From assembly GCA_964459445.1 (NCBI GenBank), contig CAYWMP010000025.1:1-43887 (forward strand): DNA of 43,887 nucleotides. Reading direction: 5' to 3'. Position numbers and translations under genes: made by a program. The notes beneath the pieces are model-generated. The model saw only the letters and a list, made by a program, of their open reading frames with translations, had not been told where the DNA came from and made no database searches. Below are positions 33,119 through 40,389 of the stretch, piece by piece (within the stretch, counting starts at the first letter, position 1; every line of letters starts with the position of its first letter). The stretch is from CAYWMP01 sp964459445 (GTDB lineage Bacteria > Desulfobacterota > DSM-4660 > Desulfatiglandales > HGW-15).

Positions 33119-33871
33119 ATGAGACTCGCAGGCAAGGTCGCTTTGGTCACAGGCAGCAGCCGGGGCATCGGGCGGGAGATTGCCTTGGGACTGGCCCGAG
33201 AGGGGGCTGATCTGATTGTGAATTACCATAGCCGGGAAGATGCAGCCCAGGTCACAGCTCGCGAGATCGAAGCGTTGGGAAGGCAAGTCTTGGTGCTCAA
33301 GGCCGGGGTGTCGATGAGAGGCGACGTTGAGCGAATGGTCAAGACGGGATTGGAAGAATTCGGCCGATTGGACGTGCTTGTCAATAATGCCGGGGGCTTT
33401 CCCATCAAACCGTTCCCCTCCGTGAGCGAAGAGGAATGGGACCGTGTGATGGCCCTGGACCTCAAAAGTGTATTTCTTTGCTGCTATGCGGCGTTGAATC
33501 CTTTGCGTCAGCAAGGCGGGGGGACGATTATCAACATGGCCTCGGTGTCCGGGCTGGTCGGGGCCGTCGGGATGGTGCCCTATTCTGCGGCCAAAGGGGG
33601 CGTCATCGCTTTCACCAAGGCCCTTGCAAGGGAGCTGGCGCCGATGCAGATAACCGTTAACGCCATTGCCCCGGGCATCATTGAAACAGAAACCGCCCTA
33701 GATACGTTCCCGCAGGCGGTTCTGGATTTGTACACAACCTACCAGGTACCGCTCGGTCGGCTGGGGCGACCGGAGGATCTTGTCGGCCTGGCGGTATTCC
33801 TCGCCTCTGCCGAGGCTCGTTACATAACAGGGCAGGTCTATGCGGTGGACGGGGGTTTTACCATGCAATAA
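33119..33871 (+). CDS. SDR-family oxidoreductase (FabG-like)
   Basis: 250 residues of the classical short-chain dehydrogenase family: cofactor motif TGSSRGIG (10-17), NNAGG, catalytic Ser in NMASVSG and YSAAK (Tyr/Lys). The C-terminal VDGGFTMQ is typical. It resembles 3-oxoacyl-ACP reductase FabG, but its placement argues for oxidation or reduction of the imported carbohydrate or polyol, or of a lipoyl-bound intermediate. It follows the lipoyl carrier by only 12 bp with GGGGG in the leader, so the two are co-translated. Last gene of the block. Confidence 0.92.
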   Translation: MRLAGKVALVTGSSRGIGREIALGLAREGADLIVNYHSREDAAQVTAREIEALGRQVLVLKAGVSMRGDVERMVKTGLEEFGRLDVLVNNAGGFPIKPFPSVSEEEWDRVMALDLKSVFLCCYAALNPLRQQGGGTIINMASVSGLVGAVGMVPYSAAKGGVIAFTKALARELAPMQITVNAIAPGIIETETALDTFPQAVLDLYTTYQVPLGRLGRPEDLVGLAVFLASAEARYITGQVYAVDGGFTMQ

Positions 33872-34016
33872 ACTTTCTAAAATAATCCCACCCCTTAAAA
33901 AATCCGCAATAACGAACTCATTCACTTCACTTCCAAATACCCACTCAATCGTTACATTTTAGCCCTTTTAAAAGTGTTTGTTTATCGGGGGATCGGGGAG
34001 CAAAAGAAATAGGCAT

Positions 34017-34085
34017 ATTTTTTCCTCCCTGCAAAAAGATTGTTGAGGCTCCGATTATTTGAAAAAGAATAAATTGTTACGAAAT
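34017..34085 (+). repeat. Dispersed intergenic repeat, family B, copy 2
   Basis: Carries TCCCTGCAAAAAGATTGTTG, then AGGCTCCG and TGAAAAAG, matching copies at 19789 (minus) and 41590 (plus) with scattered differences. It ends with TTGTTACGA, as copy 1 does. Confidence 0.6.
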
Positions 34086-34108
34086 TCTTTTGGTCTCAGG
34101 AATGCATA

Positions 34109-34137
34109 TTGACACCGCCATTGCCTTGGTTAAAAAT
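34109..34137 (+). promoter_or_regulatory. Candidate sigma-70 promoter for the MoaD-like gene
   Basis: TTGACA at 34109-34114 followed after 17 bases by AAAAAT (34132-34137), or after 16 by TAAAAA. The -35 is perfect and the -10 weak. Start of transcription would be about 35 bp before the gene. Confidence 0.45.
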
Positions 34138-34178
34138 AGAAAGAGCTTTCAATGGCATGCAAAGGTGCTAGTATCGAT

Positions 34179-34421
34179 ATGAGGGTCGAGTTGAAACTAT
34201 ATGCTTCTCTGGGCAAATATACGCTCGAGAGAAGTCCCGGATCTTATCCGGGCGCCATGGAAATCCATGAAGGGACAACGATCAGAAGCCTGCTCGAAGC
34301 ATTGGAAGTCCCGATGGATGCCGTGAAGATTATCTTCCTAAATGGAATCCACGCAAATGGGGATGAAGTCCTGAAGGAGGGGGATCGGGTTGGGGTGTTT
34401 CCACTTGTGGCGGGAGGCTAA
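34179..34421 (+). CDS. MoaD/ThiS-family sulfur carrier protein
   Basis: 80 residues from ATG 34179 (AAGGTG upstream); an ATG nine codons earlier is an alternative. Beta-grasp pattern: MRVELKLYASLGKY, an EGTTIRSLLEALEVP helix, VKIIFLNGI and EGDRVGVFPLVAGG, ending in the Gly-Gly that is adenylated and thiocarboxylated. The FPLVAGG ending is of MoaD type. MoaD donates sulfur to the molybdopterin dithiolene; the AOR gene 1.3 kb away needs a tungsten-pterin cofactor, so a dedicated MoaD is plausible. It is not in the same transcript as AOR. Confidence 0.9.
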   Translation: MRVELKLYASLGKYTLERSPGSYPGAMEIHEGTTIRSLLEALEVPMDAVKIIFLNGIHANGDEVLKEGDRVGVFPLVAGG

Positions 34422-34435
34422 TTGTTTTCATTCAC

Positions 34436-34552
34436 AAATGGCTCTTTTCCCCCTGTGCTGCGTTCTCCGCGGGTTTCCACCTGCAACGTACCAAACTGTA
34501 CGCCTCGGCGAAAACCCTTGTGCGGCCTTGCACAGAGAGAAAATTTCCATTT
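34436..34552. repeat. Intergenic hairpin element (family A-like, copy 3)
   Basis: Inverted ends AAATGG (34436) and CCATTT (34552), inner TGTGC/GCACA, GGGTTT/AAACCC and a central CGTAC-CAAACT-GTACG hairpin, so almost the whole 117 bp folds on itself. It lies between the convergent MoaD-like gene and the gene at 34624 and may act as a bidirectional transcript-end structure. Confidence 0.65.
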
Positions 34553-34623
34553 CTGAATTGAAAACATAACTGTAATCAATAGATAAAAATCCGCCGAGAC
34601 TACCACTCGTGTATGCAGTGCGG

Positions 34624-35208
34624 CTAGGTTTCGACGATTCTGAAAAAGATCTGATTTTCAGTAAAATGCTGCTTTGCTAGCTTGATTGGATCGATATTTT
34701 CATGGTCCAGTTCTGCGCTCAGACACCCCTTCCAAAACCGATTCGGCTGACTAATTAAATGATCGCTGAGATTTTTTCCCTTGATCCAAAAACCCTTCTG
34801 AAGGACCTTCGGACCTAAATCTTCTGTAATCAGGTTAAACAGTTTCAGGGTGATTTCACCTTCAGACGGACCAGCGTTTTCATTCAAATCACCACAGGAA
34901 ATGCCCTGGCGCATCGAGGCGTAATAACTTCCTCTTCGCAGAGTGGCTCCGGCGAGGCCCGGCATGGCAGCGGATAGGGTGAGGGTCGAGCCCCGTGGAA
35001 CAAGTGTGGCACTCACATCGTCCACAGCTTTGCCGTTAAGAAAGACCGTTTGGATCCTGTTTTGGATATAATCGGCAGTCAAACCCAATTGTTCGGAAAT
35101 AAAGGCCTCAATGCTGCACCCCAGATTGCCCTTTAAAATGACGCCTTCCCTGAGGACCGGAAAGAAACAAAAAAGAAGTTCGGACTTTATGGTTAAAGTG
35201 AGTTTCAT
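34624..35208 (-). CDS. Hypothetical protein with a MoaD-like beta-grasp segment
   Basis: 194 residues, family not recognised. Residues about 30-90 look like a MoaD/ThiS fold: IEAFISEQLGLTADYIQN, QTVFLNGKAVDDV and PRGSTLTLSAAMPGLAGATL. The VFLNG strand and the PGLAGA end align by eye with IFLNG and PLVAGG of the MoaD-like neighbour, but here Gly-Gly is replaced by GLAGA and a C-terminal extension of about 100 residues follows (KLFNLITEDLGPKVLQKGFW, and a polar tail). It therefore cannot be a normal sulfur carrier. Between MoaD-like and AOR genes, convergent with the former. A GGGAGGAG site is about 15 bases upstream of the ATG, a long spacing. Confidence 0.65.
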   Translation of the reverse strand: MKLTLTIKSELLFCFFPVLREGVILKGNLGCSIEAFISEQLGLTADYIQNRIQTVFLNGKAVDDVSATLVPRGSTLTLSAAMPGLAGATLRRGSYYASMRQGISCGDLNENAGPSEGEITLKLFNLITEDLGPKVLQKGFWIKGKNLSDHLISQPNRFWKGCLSAELDHENIDPIKLAKQHFTENQIFFRIVET

Positions 35209-35694
35209 CTAGTGTAATATACTCCTCCCTAAGAGCCGGTTGAGAAACAGAGGAGGTGCACAAAAGAATCATTGCTACGGTCGGGTTAATTTTTTCAACC
35301 CCTATCTATAACCTCAGGTGGCGGTTCCCGCAGCTGGAAGGGTTCAATAGAGTAGGTCATTTCATGGGAAAGACCATTCTGTCCTTCGACTTTGCTCAGG
35401 ACCGTGAGCCTTTCGAACGGCCAAGGGCTTTGTGGCGTGAACCCTCCCATCTACGGGAACGGCTGAATCCGGTGGAATTCTTTTTGAGATAGGGCTTGAA
35501 AAAAAGAACACGACCTCCGCTAATTCTCAGGGTTGCTTCGAACTGGAAACCACCTATGGAGTGTTGATGCAAAGCTGGACCCTTCCCCTCACAAGGGGAT
35601 GTTCTATAGGCCAGGCTTTTACTAGTCTGTTAGAAAAGAAACGGGGAAGTTCCAATGGCACTTCCCCGTCAATGAAACCGCAGAAAGGACTCGG
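35209..35694. other. Intergenic region with a repeat fragment
   Basis: 486 bp. A 78-codon plus-strand frame (35256-35492) is not a gene: it contains TTCGACTTTGCTCAGG and nearby TTTCGAACGG (35375-35420), a short repeat common in these genomes, with a second copy at about 42664-42700. The AOR terminator lies at the right end. Confidence 0.45.
35630..35669 (-). terminator. Rho-independent terminator of the AOR gene
   Basis: ACGGGGAAGT / ACTTCCCCGT form a 10-bp perfect stem with a 9-base loop, 26 bp past the stop of the AOR gene. On the minus strand it is followed by the T-rich TTTCTTTTCT. Confidence 0.85.
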
Positions 35695-37434
35695 TTAGAA
35701 ATTAAAGACCTCGTCCAGATCCTCATCCGATACCTGGAAGGTAATGTTGTGAGGCGGCAATTGTTCCTTTTTCATGTAGTCAGGCAGGCGGTCATGTTCG
35801 GATGATAATCCCGCCCTTATATTGAAATCCCGCTCATTCTTGAGAATGGACTTCCCGAGTTCGGTCATGTCATCGAAGGTCGTGCTCTGCCCCGTAAAGG
35901 CGGTGATCATGTCCATGAGGGCCTGGAGTGTTTCGGGTTGATCCAGGATCGGAAAGGCAACAAAAAGACACATGCCTGTCGAATCGGTTAGGGCAGCGGT
36001 AGCGATTTGAAGATTGCGTGAAAGCTCGGCCTGTCCTTCCGGCGCCAGCGGATCGGTTTTTCCACCCACACCCATGATGTTTGAACCCACAGCATATCCT
36101 GCGGTATGATCGGCGCCCATCGTGCTGGTGGCATAGGTCACACCAATGCCCTGAACAGCGCGGGGGTCATAGGCCGGCATGGCTTGCCCTTTGACCACAG
36201 GGACACGCTCAACACCGAATACTTTTCCTGTAATGGCAGCTCCGTTTCCTAGTATGCGGCCGAGGTGAGTGCCTTCACCCACTTCTTTCAAGAGGCTAGT
36301 GGCCGCCTCGGCATCGCCGAATTTGGCAAGACCCGCTTCCATGGCCACTGCGATCGTCGCGCCCATTTCAATAGTATCCAAACCAAAGTCATCGTCTAGG
36401 CGATCCAGTTGCGCGATAGCATCGAGATCGTCTATTCCGCAATTTCCGCCGTGAGCCCAGACGGTTTCGTACTCCGGTTGTTTGGTGATATAATGGCCGT
36501 CTTTGTCCACGAAAATACCCGAACATTTGATGACACATCCCCTATGGCAGCCGTGCGTGGCCAGACCGCCCCGGGCAGTCTCTGTTTCCGCCTGGGTTTC
36601 GCCACTGATTTTTGAGCATCCGTCGAAGCGGCCCCACATGAAGTTGTGGGTTGGATAGCCGCCTGCCTCATTGATCACATTCGTGAGGACATTGGTTCCG
36701 TAAGCAGGAAGTCCTTGACCGGTCGTGGGGTTTTTCCTCAGGCCCTCTACCCACTCTTTATTGGCTGCTTTGAATTTTTCGGGATCATTTGGGCTCCGCA
36801 TCTTCATGCCCGCATCATCAAGGATAATCACCTTGACACCCTTGCTGCCCATCACCGCTCCAACGCCGCCTCGGCCGGCATGCCGGGTCGGTCTGAGTTC
36901 CATGTCTGTGACGGCAATGGAGGCTGCGGCCATTTTCATTTCGCCCGCTGGGCCAATGGATATGCACCCGATCTTTTCTCCATAATCCTGTTTTATCTTC
37001 TCAACAAGATCGTAGTTGCCCAACCCCTTGAGGCTGTTGTCGGCGTCGATTTTTACACCCTCACTATTGATGAAGATCTTGTAAAGGGTATCATCCTTTG
37101 GCTTTCCTTCAAGGACGATTGCTGCGTAGCCTAATCGCCCCAGCATCTGAGAGGCTTGACCCCCGGCGTTTGCCTCTTTGATACCTCCCGTAAGGGGGCT
37201 TTTACAACCCACGGAGAGCCGTCCTGACATAGCTGCAATCGTTCCGCTCAGCAGCCCTGGCGCTATAACCAGCTTGTTATCTTCCCCCGTGGGATGACAA
37301 AGGGGGGGCACCTCTTTTGATACAATTGCGGAAGTGAGAGCCCTGCCACCGATTCCTGCATAATCACCAACAGGTACCTCATTGGTCTTGGGACCGCCCT
37401 CCGCCCCCATATCAATTCTAAGAATCTTATCCAT
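35695..37434 (-). CDS. aor: Aldehyde:ferredoxin oxidoreductase (tungsten-type AOR)
   Basis: 579 residues; oxidises aldehydes to carboxylates with ferredoxin, using a tungsten-bis-pterin and a [4Fe-4S] cluster. The AOR N-terminal domain (MDKILRIDMG, GIGGRALTS, APGLLSGTIAAMSGRLSVGCKSPLTGG) is intact, with the pterin-binding RPTRHAGRGGVGAVMGSKG segment. Cluster cysteines are C296, C300, C304 (GCHRGCVIKC, spacing x3-x3) and C489 (TGMCLF). The usual spacing in the Pyrococcus enzyme is x2-x3. GGAGG lies 6 bases before the ATG. The promoter is at 37557-37584. It stands as a single gene with its own terminator. Aldehyde produced by the dehydrogenase operon could be a substrate, which is inference. 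Confidence 0.96.
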   Translation of the reverse strand: MDKILRIDMGAEGGPKTNEVPVGDYAGIGGRALTSAIVSKEVPPLCHPTGEDNKLVIAPGLLSGTIAAMSGRLSVGCKSPLTGGIKEANAGGQASQMLGRLGYAAIVLEGKPKDDTLYKIFINSEGVKIDADNSLKGLGNYDLVEKIKQDYGEKIGCISIGPAGEMKMAAASIAVTDMELRPTRHAGRGGVGAVMGSKGVKVIILDDAGMKMRSPNDPEKFKAANKEWVEGLRKNPTTGQGLPAYGTNVLTNVINEAGGYPTHNFMWGRFDGCSKISGETQAETETARGGLATHGCHRGCVIKCSGIFVDKDGHYITKQPEYETVWAHGGNCGIDDLDAIAQLDRLDDDFGLDTIEMGATIAVAMEAGLAKFGDAEAATSLLKEVGEGTHLGRILGNGAAITGKVFGVERVPVVKGQAMPAYDPRAVQGIGVTYATSTMGADHTAGYAVGSNIMGVGGKTDPLAPEGQAELSRNLQIATAALTDSTGMCLFVAFPILDQPETLQALMDMITAFTGQSTTFDDMTELGKSILKNERDFNIRAGLSSEHDRLPDYMKKEQLPPHNITFQVSDEDLDEVFNF

Positions 37435-37925
37435 AATTTTCCTCCTTTCGGAATTCTTTTGGTTAAGTATTTAGACGAACAAAGTTGTTGCCAGCATAAC
37501 GGCGACACCAGGTCGCGGTATTACAGGAGAGTATTTGTATCGGCCGCAAATTTCTAGTATTACCCCGACAGCGACAGTTGTCAAGAAAGAACAATAATAT
37601 TAGTTATTTATATCATTTTAGACATAAAACCCAATTCTTGAGCTCGAAACACACCAAAAGGAGCGGAATCCATGCAGAAATCTGTCTATAGCCTTTGGCA
37701 GAGGTATCGTTGGATATCGGACCCTTGAGTGTCAACATCATGACGGATTTACAAAATACCGACGATTTCTCGAAGGATAAAGAGAACGTTAAAACAGGAA
37801 TTTATCTCTGGTGCTTTTACTTGTCATTGGCACACATATTGCAAAATTTCGCTAACAACAACATAGATTTTGGCCTTTTCTCAGCAGGTTGCAAGCTGTC
37901 ATGGCCGATGAAATAGGGGAAAGAG
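37435..37925. other. Intergenic region upstream of AOR, divergent
   Basis: 491 bp between the divergent AOR and small PilZ-like genes. It contains the AOR promoter and a leader of about 115 bases with a GCGAC/GTCGC hairpin (37511-37525). A plus-strand 18-codon frame from ATG 37672 follows AAAGGAG, and a 73-codon frame from TTG 37695 overlaps it; neither is convincing. I see no molybdenum/tungsten riboswitch that I can defend. Confidence 0.4.
37557..37584 (-). promoter_or_regulatory. Sigma-70-like promoter of the AOR gene
   Basis: On the minus strand TTGACA (37579-37584) and TAATAC (37557-37562) are separated by 16 bases. Transcription would start near 37550, about 115 bases before the AOR start codon. 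Confidence 0.55.
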
Positions 37926-38291
37926 ATGAAACAATATGCCTTAGAGGAAAACCCACAAGAATCCTGGATCGAAGCCAACATCCCAATTGAGAACTATTAC
38001 AGCGTGGAGTTCTCTATTCACGGCCTGGATTATCTTTATCAGTTCAAGATCTGGAAGATGCCCCAGGAGTCCATGTGCGTCTTAGTAAAAAAGGATTCCG
38101 ATCTTTTGGGACGCATCAAGGTCGGCGATGTCATTAAAATGAAATACTATACGAACGATGCCCTCTGCCCTACGAAGGATTTGGAGACGGAGATCAGGTA
38201 TATCAACGCTGATGATGAAGGAAGATTTAAAGGGCATTGTCTGGTGGGTATTTCAGCAATGGGAAACGGCAGCAAAAGCAGTATCCACTAA
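37926..38291 (+). CDS. Small PilZ-like or YcgR-like protein, hypothetical
   Basis: 121 residues starting at ATG 37926 with GGGGAAAGAG upstream. Strands such as VEFSIHGLDYLYQFKIW, VKKDSDLLGRIKVGDVIKMKYYTND and EGRFKGHCLVGISAMGNG suggest a beta-barrel like an atypical PilZ domain; the G-x-F/Y-x-G-x-x-x-G-I end is PilZ-like. The RxxxR and D/NxSxxG c-di-GMP motifs are not present, so it would not be a canonical receptor. No signal peptide or membrane helix. Isolated, single-gene context. Confidence 0.6.
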   Translation: MKQYALEENPQESWIEANIPIENYYSVEFSIHGLDYLYQFKIWKMPQESMCVLVKKDSDLLGRIKVGDVIKMKYYTNDALCPTKDLETEIRYINADDEGRFKGHCLVGISAMGNGSKSSIH

Positions 38292-38528
38292 GGATTAGAG
38301 GCATTTCTCAGGTCTTTTCCCGGCGGATTAGTCAAGCATCTCCCGGAAAAAGGCGAATAGAAAACAACAGATATTTGATGTAAAATCCCGATCTATCCAA
38401 CTTTGGGAACACGCCTGTGGCGCAGCAAGCCCTCTTCAAAACCATTTCGTTTATCTATTCCACCAACTGCGAGATCTTATTAACAGAACAAGCGTTTGTT
38501 CAGTATCAGGATTAGACTTTATTAGCCC

Positions 38529-38741
38529 TTTGCAAAACGCCCCCTTTACCCAATCCTTCGTCTTCGCTACGCGCAGTGCAGGTGCTTGCGTCGCGAGAAG
38601 CAACGACGGAACAAACTGCTTCAGACGCGAAATTTAACCCGCCTCACGCGAGTTAATCCTAAAATATTTCTAGTCTCCTACGTTTAATATCCGAGTTTGA
38701 AACGACCTGGCTGCCGCAGGCAGGGATTAGGATTTTGCAAA
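38529..38741. repeat. Intergenic hairpin element (family A-like, copy 4)
   Basis: Ends TTTGCAAAA and TTTTGCAAA are inverted 9-mers. The interior has GC-rich short inverted repeats and a degenerate core AATCCTAAAATATTTCTAG resembling TCCTCAAAATACTTCTAG of copy 1. It is longer, 213 bp, because of an extra internal block. Confidence 0.55.
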
Positions 38742-38860
38742 AGACTCCATGATTTATAGGAAATAATGTTTAATAGGTGGGAAGAAATGACCCAATGGAG
38801 CCCCACGAGTAACCCGTGGTACCCTTAAACTACCCGTCTTCGCCTTCGGCTCCGACGCGG

Positions 38861-38957
38861 TTATCCGCCTTAATTTTGGGGTGACATCGCGCCGTAGCAT
38901 AAATACTTTTGCGCATTCATCCGCGGCAAGCCCGTAGTCTTCTGCGAAGGCGGATAA
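38861..38957. repeat. Inverted repeat downstream of asnS
   Basis: Perfect 11-bp arms TTATCCGCCTT and AAGGCGGATAA about 75 bp apart, with an inner GCGC...TGCGC pair. It lies 38 bp past the asnS stop, so it could serve as a transcript-end structure. Confidence 0.5.
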
Positions 38958-38995
38958 AGCAAGGCAGCTTCAAAATGCCTCAAACCTTATCTTTG

Positions 38996-40387
38996 CTAAA
39001 AACTCACATTTCCGGGTGTTCTGGGAAAGGGGATGACATCGCGAATGTTCGAAAGCCCCGTGACAAACTGGACAACCCGTTCAAATCCGAGCCCAAAACC
39101 CGAATGGGGCGTGGTCCCATATTTTCTCAACTCGAGGTACCACCAATAGGTGTCCGGGTTTAGTCCCAATTCGTTTATCCTATCCAAAAGGGTTTCATAA
39201 TCATCCTCACGCTGACTGCCGCCAATAATCTCACCTATTTTGGGCACGAGGACGTCCATGGCCCGAACCGTCTTTCCATCCTCATTGACTTTCATGTAGA
39301 AGGGCTTGATGTCCTTAGGGTAGTCGGTGACCGCTATGGGTTTTTCAAATATTTCTTCGCAAAGATATCGCTCGTGTTCGGATTGGATGTCGCTTCCCCA
39401 GCTCACCGGGAACTCGAAGGTTTTCTTTGACTTTAAAAGAAGTTCAATGGCTTCCGTGTAAGTGATGCGCTCAAAGCTCGATGCAACGATTCCTTCCAGG
39501 GTTGCAATGACCGTTTTGTCGATAAAACGGTTGAAAAATGCCATATCCTCCTGGCAATGATTCAGGACATACTCGAAAATGTATTTGAGTAAATCCTCAC
39601 CCAGATCAATGTTTTCATCGTTGTCGCAAAAAGCCATTTCCGGCTCAACCATCCAAAACTCTGCGAGATGACGCGATGTATTGGAGTTTTCCGCCCTGAA
39701 GGTTGGCCCAAAGGTATACACATCACCCATGGACAGGGCCAAGATCTCCGCTTCCAACTGACCGCTTACGGTTAAACCGGCCGGCGTGCCGAAAAAGTCC
39801 TTCTCATAATCGGGTTGTCCTTCGCTTTTTGGGACATTATCCAAATCAAAGGCGGTTACTTTAAACATCTCACCGGCACCTTCACAGTCGCTGCCGGTAA
39901 TGATAGGCGTATGAATATAGATAAAACCCCGCTCATGAAAAAAGGTATGGATAGCCAGGCTCAGGGCGTTTCTCACCCGAGCGACCGCACCGAAGGTGTT
40001 GGTTCTGGGTCTCAGATGGGCGATAGTTCTCAAAAATTCAAAGGAGTGCCTCTTTTTTTGCAGAGGATAGAGAGTGGGGTCGGCCCACCCCAAAACCTCA
40101 ATTTCTTCAGCCTGGATTTCTATTTTCTGCCCTTTACCCGGTGAGGCAACGAGGGTGCCGAAGGCGCGAAGAGAGCATCCTGTTTGTATCTTAAGAACTT
40201 CGTTCTCGTAATTGGACAATTTATTGTCAGCCACAATCTGAATGCCGCTCAGGCTGGAGCCATCATTAAGTTCAATAAACGAGAAACCGGCTTTGGAGTC
40301 TCTTCTTGTCCGGACCCAGCCCATGACGCTGATCTTTGAGCCGATGTCTCCGGATGAGAGAATGTGAGCTATCCTTTTTCGCTTCAA
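38996..40387 (-). CDS. asnS: Asparaginyl-tRNA synthetase
   Basis: 463 residues from a TTG at 40387, chosen because GAGGGGG lies 6-7 bases upstream and the product then matches E. coli AsnRS in length (466); a longer frame reaches 40480 but runs into serC. Features: OB-fold anticodon domain (ISVMGWVRTRRDSKAGFSFI), motif 2 FRAENSNTSRHLAEFWMVEPE and motif 3 GFGLGFERVVQFVTG. The C-terminus IRDVIPFPRTPGNVSF is typical. Start is 2 bases from the serC stop, so translation is coupled. Presence of AsnRS suggests direct Asn-tRNA charging. Confidence 0.97.
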   Translation of the reverse strand: MKRKRIAHILSSGDIGSKISVMGWVRTRRDSKAGFSFIELNDGSSLSGIQIVADNKLSNYENEVLKIQTGCSLRAFGTLVASPGKGQKIEIQAEEIEVLGWADPTLYPLQKKRHSFEFLRTIAHLRPRTNTFGAVARVRNALSLAIHTFFHERGFIYIHTPIITGSDCEGAGEMFKVTAFDLDNVPKSEGQPDYEKDFFGTPAGLTVSGQLEAEILALSMGDVYTFGPTFRAENSNTSRHLAEFWMVEPEMAFCDNDENIDLGEDLLKYIFEYVLNHCQEDMAFFNRFIDKTVIATLEGIVASSFERITYTEAIELLLKSKKTFEFPVSWGSDIQSEHERYLCEEIFEKPIAVTDYPKDIKPFYMKVNEDGKTVRAMDVLVPKIGEIIGGSQREDDYETLLDRINELGLNPDTYWWYLELRKYGTTPHSGFGLGFERVVQFVTGLSNIRDVIPFPRTPGNVSF

Positions 40388-40389
40388 GA

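Larger units (their letters stand above)
33872..34178. other. Intergenic region after the sigma-54 operon
   Basis: About 307 bp between the SDR stop and the MoaD-like start. It holds a family B repeat (34017-34085) and a sigma-70-like promoter at its right end. I see no convincing terminator for the operon; only an AT-rich stretch follows the SDR stop. Confidence 0.45.
38292..38995. other. Intergenic region of repeats between convergent genes
   Basis: 704 bp between the PilZ-like and asnS genes with no gene recognised. It holds a family A-like element (38529-38741) and a second inverted repeat with TTATCCGCCTT at 38861-38871 and its exact complement at 38947-38957. Short fragments such as CTGCCGCAGGCAG also form hairpins. 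Confidence 0.5.

Noticed and set aside
35256..35492. Plus-strand 78-codon frame ending near 35492
   Set aside because: It encodes a fragment of a dispersed repeat (FDFAQDREPFERP-type translation) that appears in unrelated contexts, not a protein.
37435..37556. Molybdenum/tungsten cofactor riboswitch in the AOR leader
   Set aside because: A small GCGAC/GTCGC hairpin exists, but the conserved Moco-RNA sequence blocks were not recognisable.
37695..37916. Plus-strand 73-codon frame before the PilZ-like gene
   Set aside because: TTG start without a ribosome site and no recognisable family. A 18-codon frame from 37672 has a good ribosome site but ends too early to be called.
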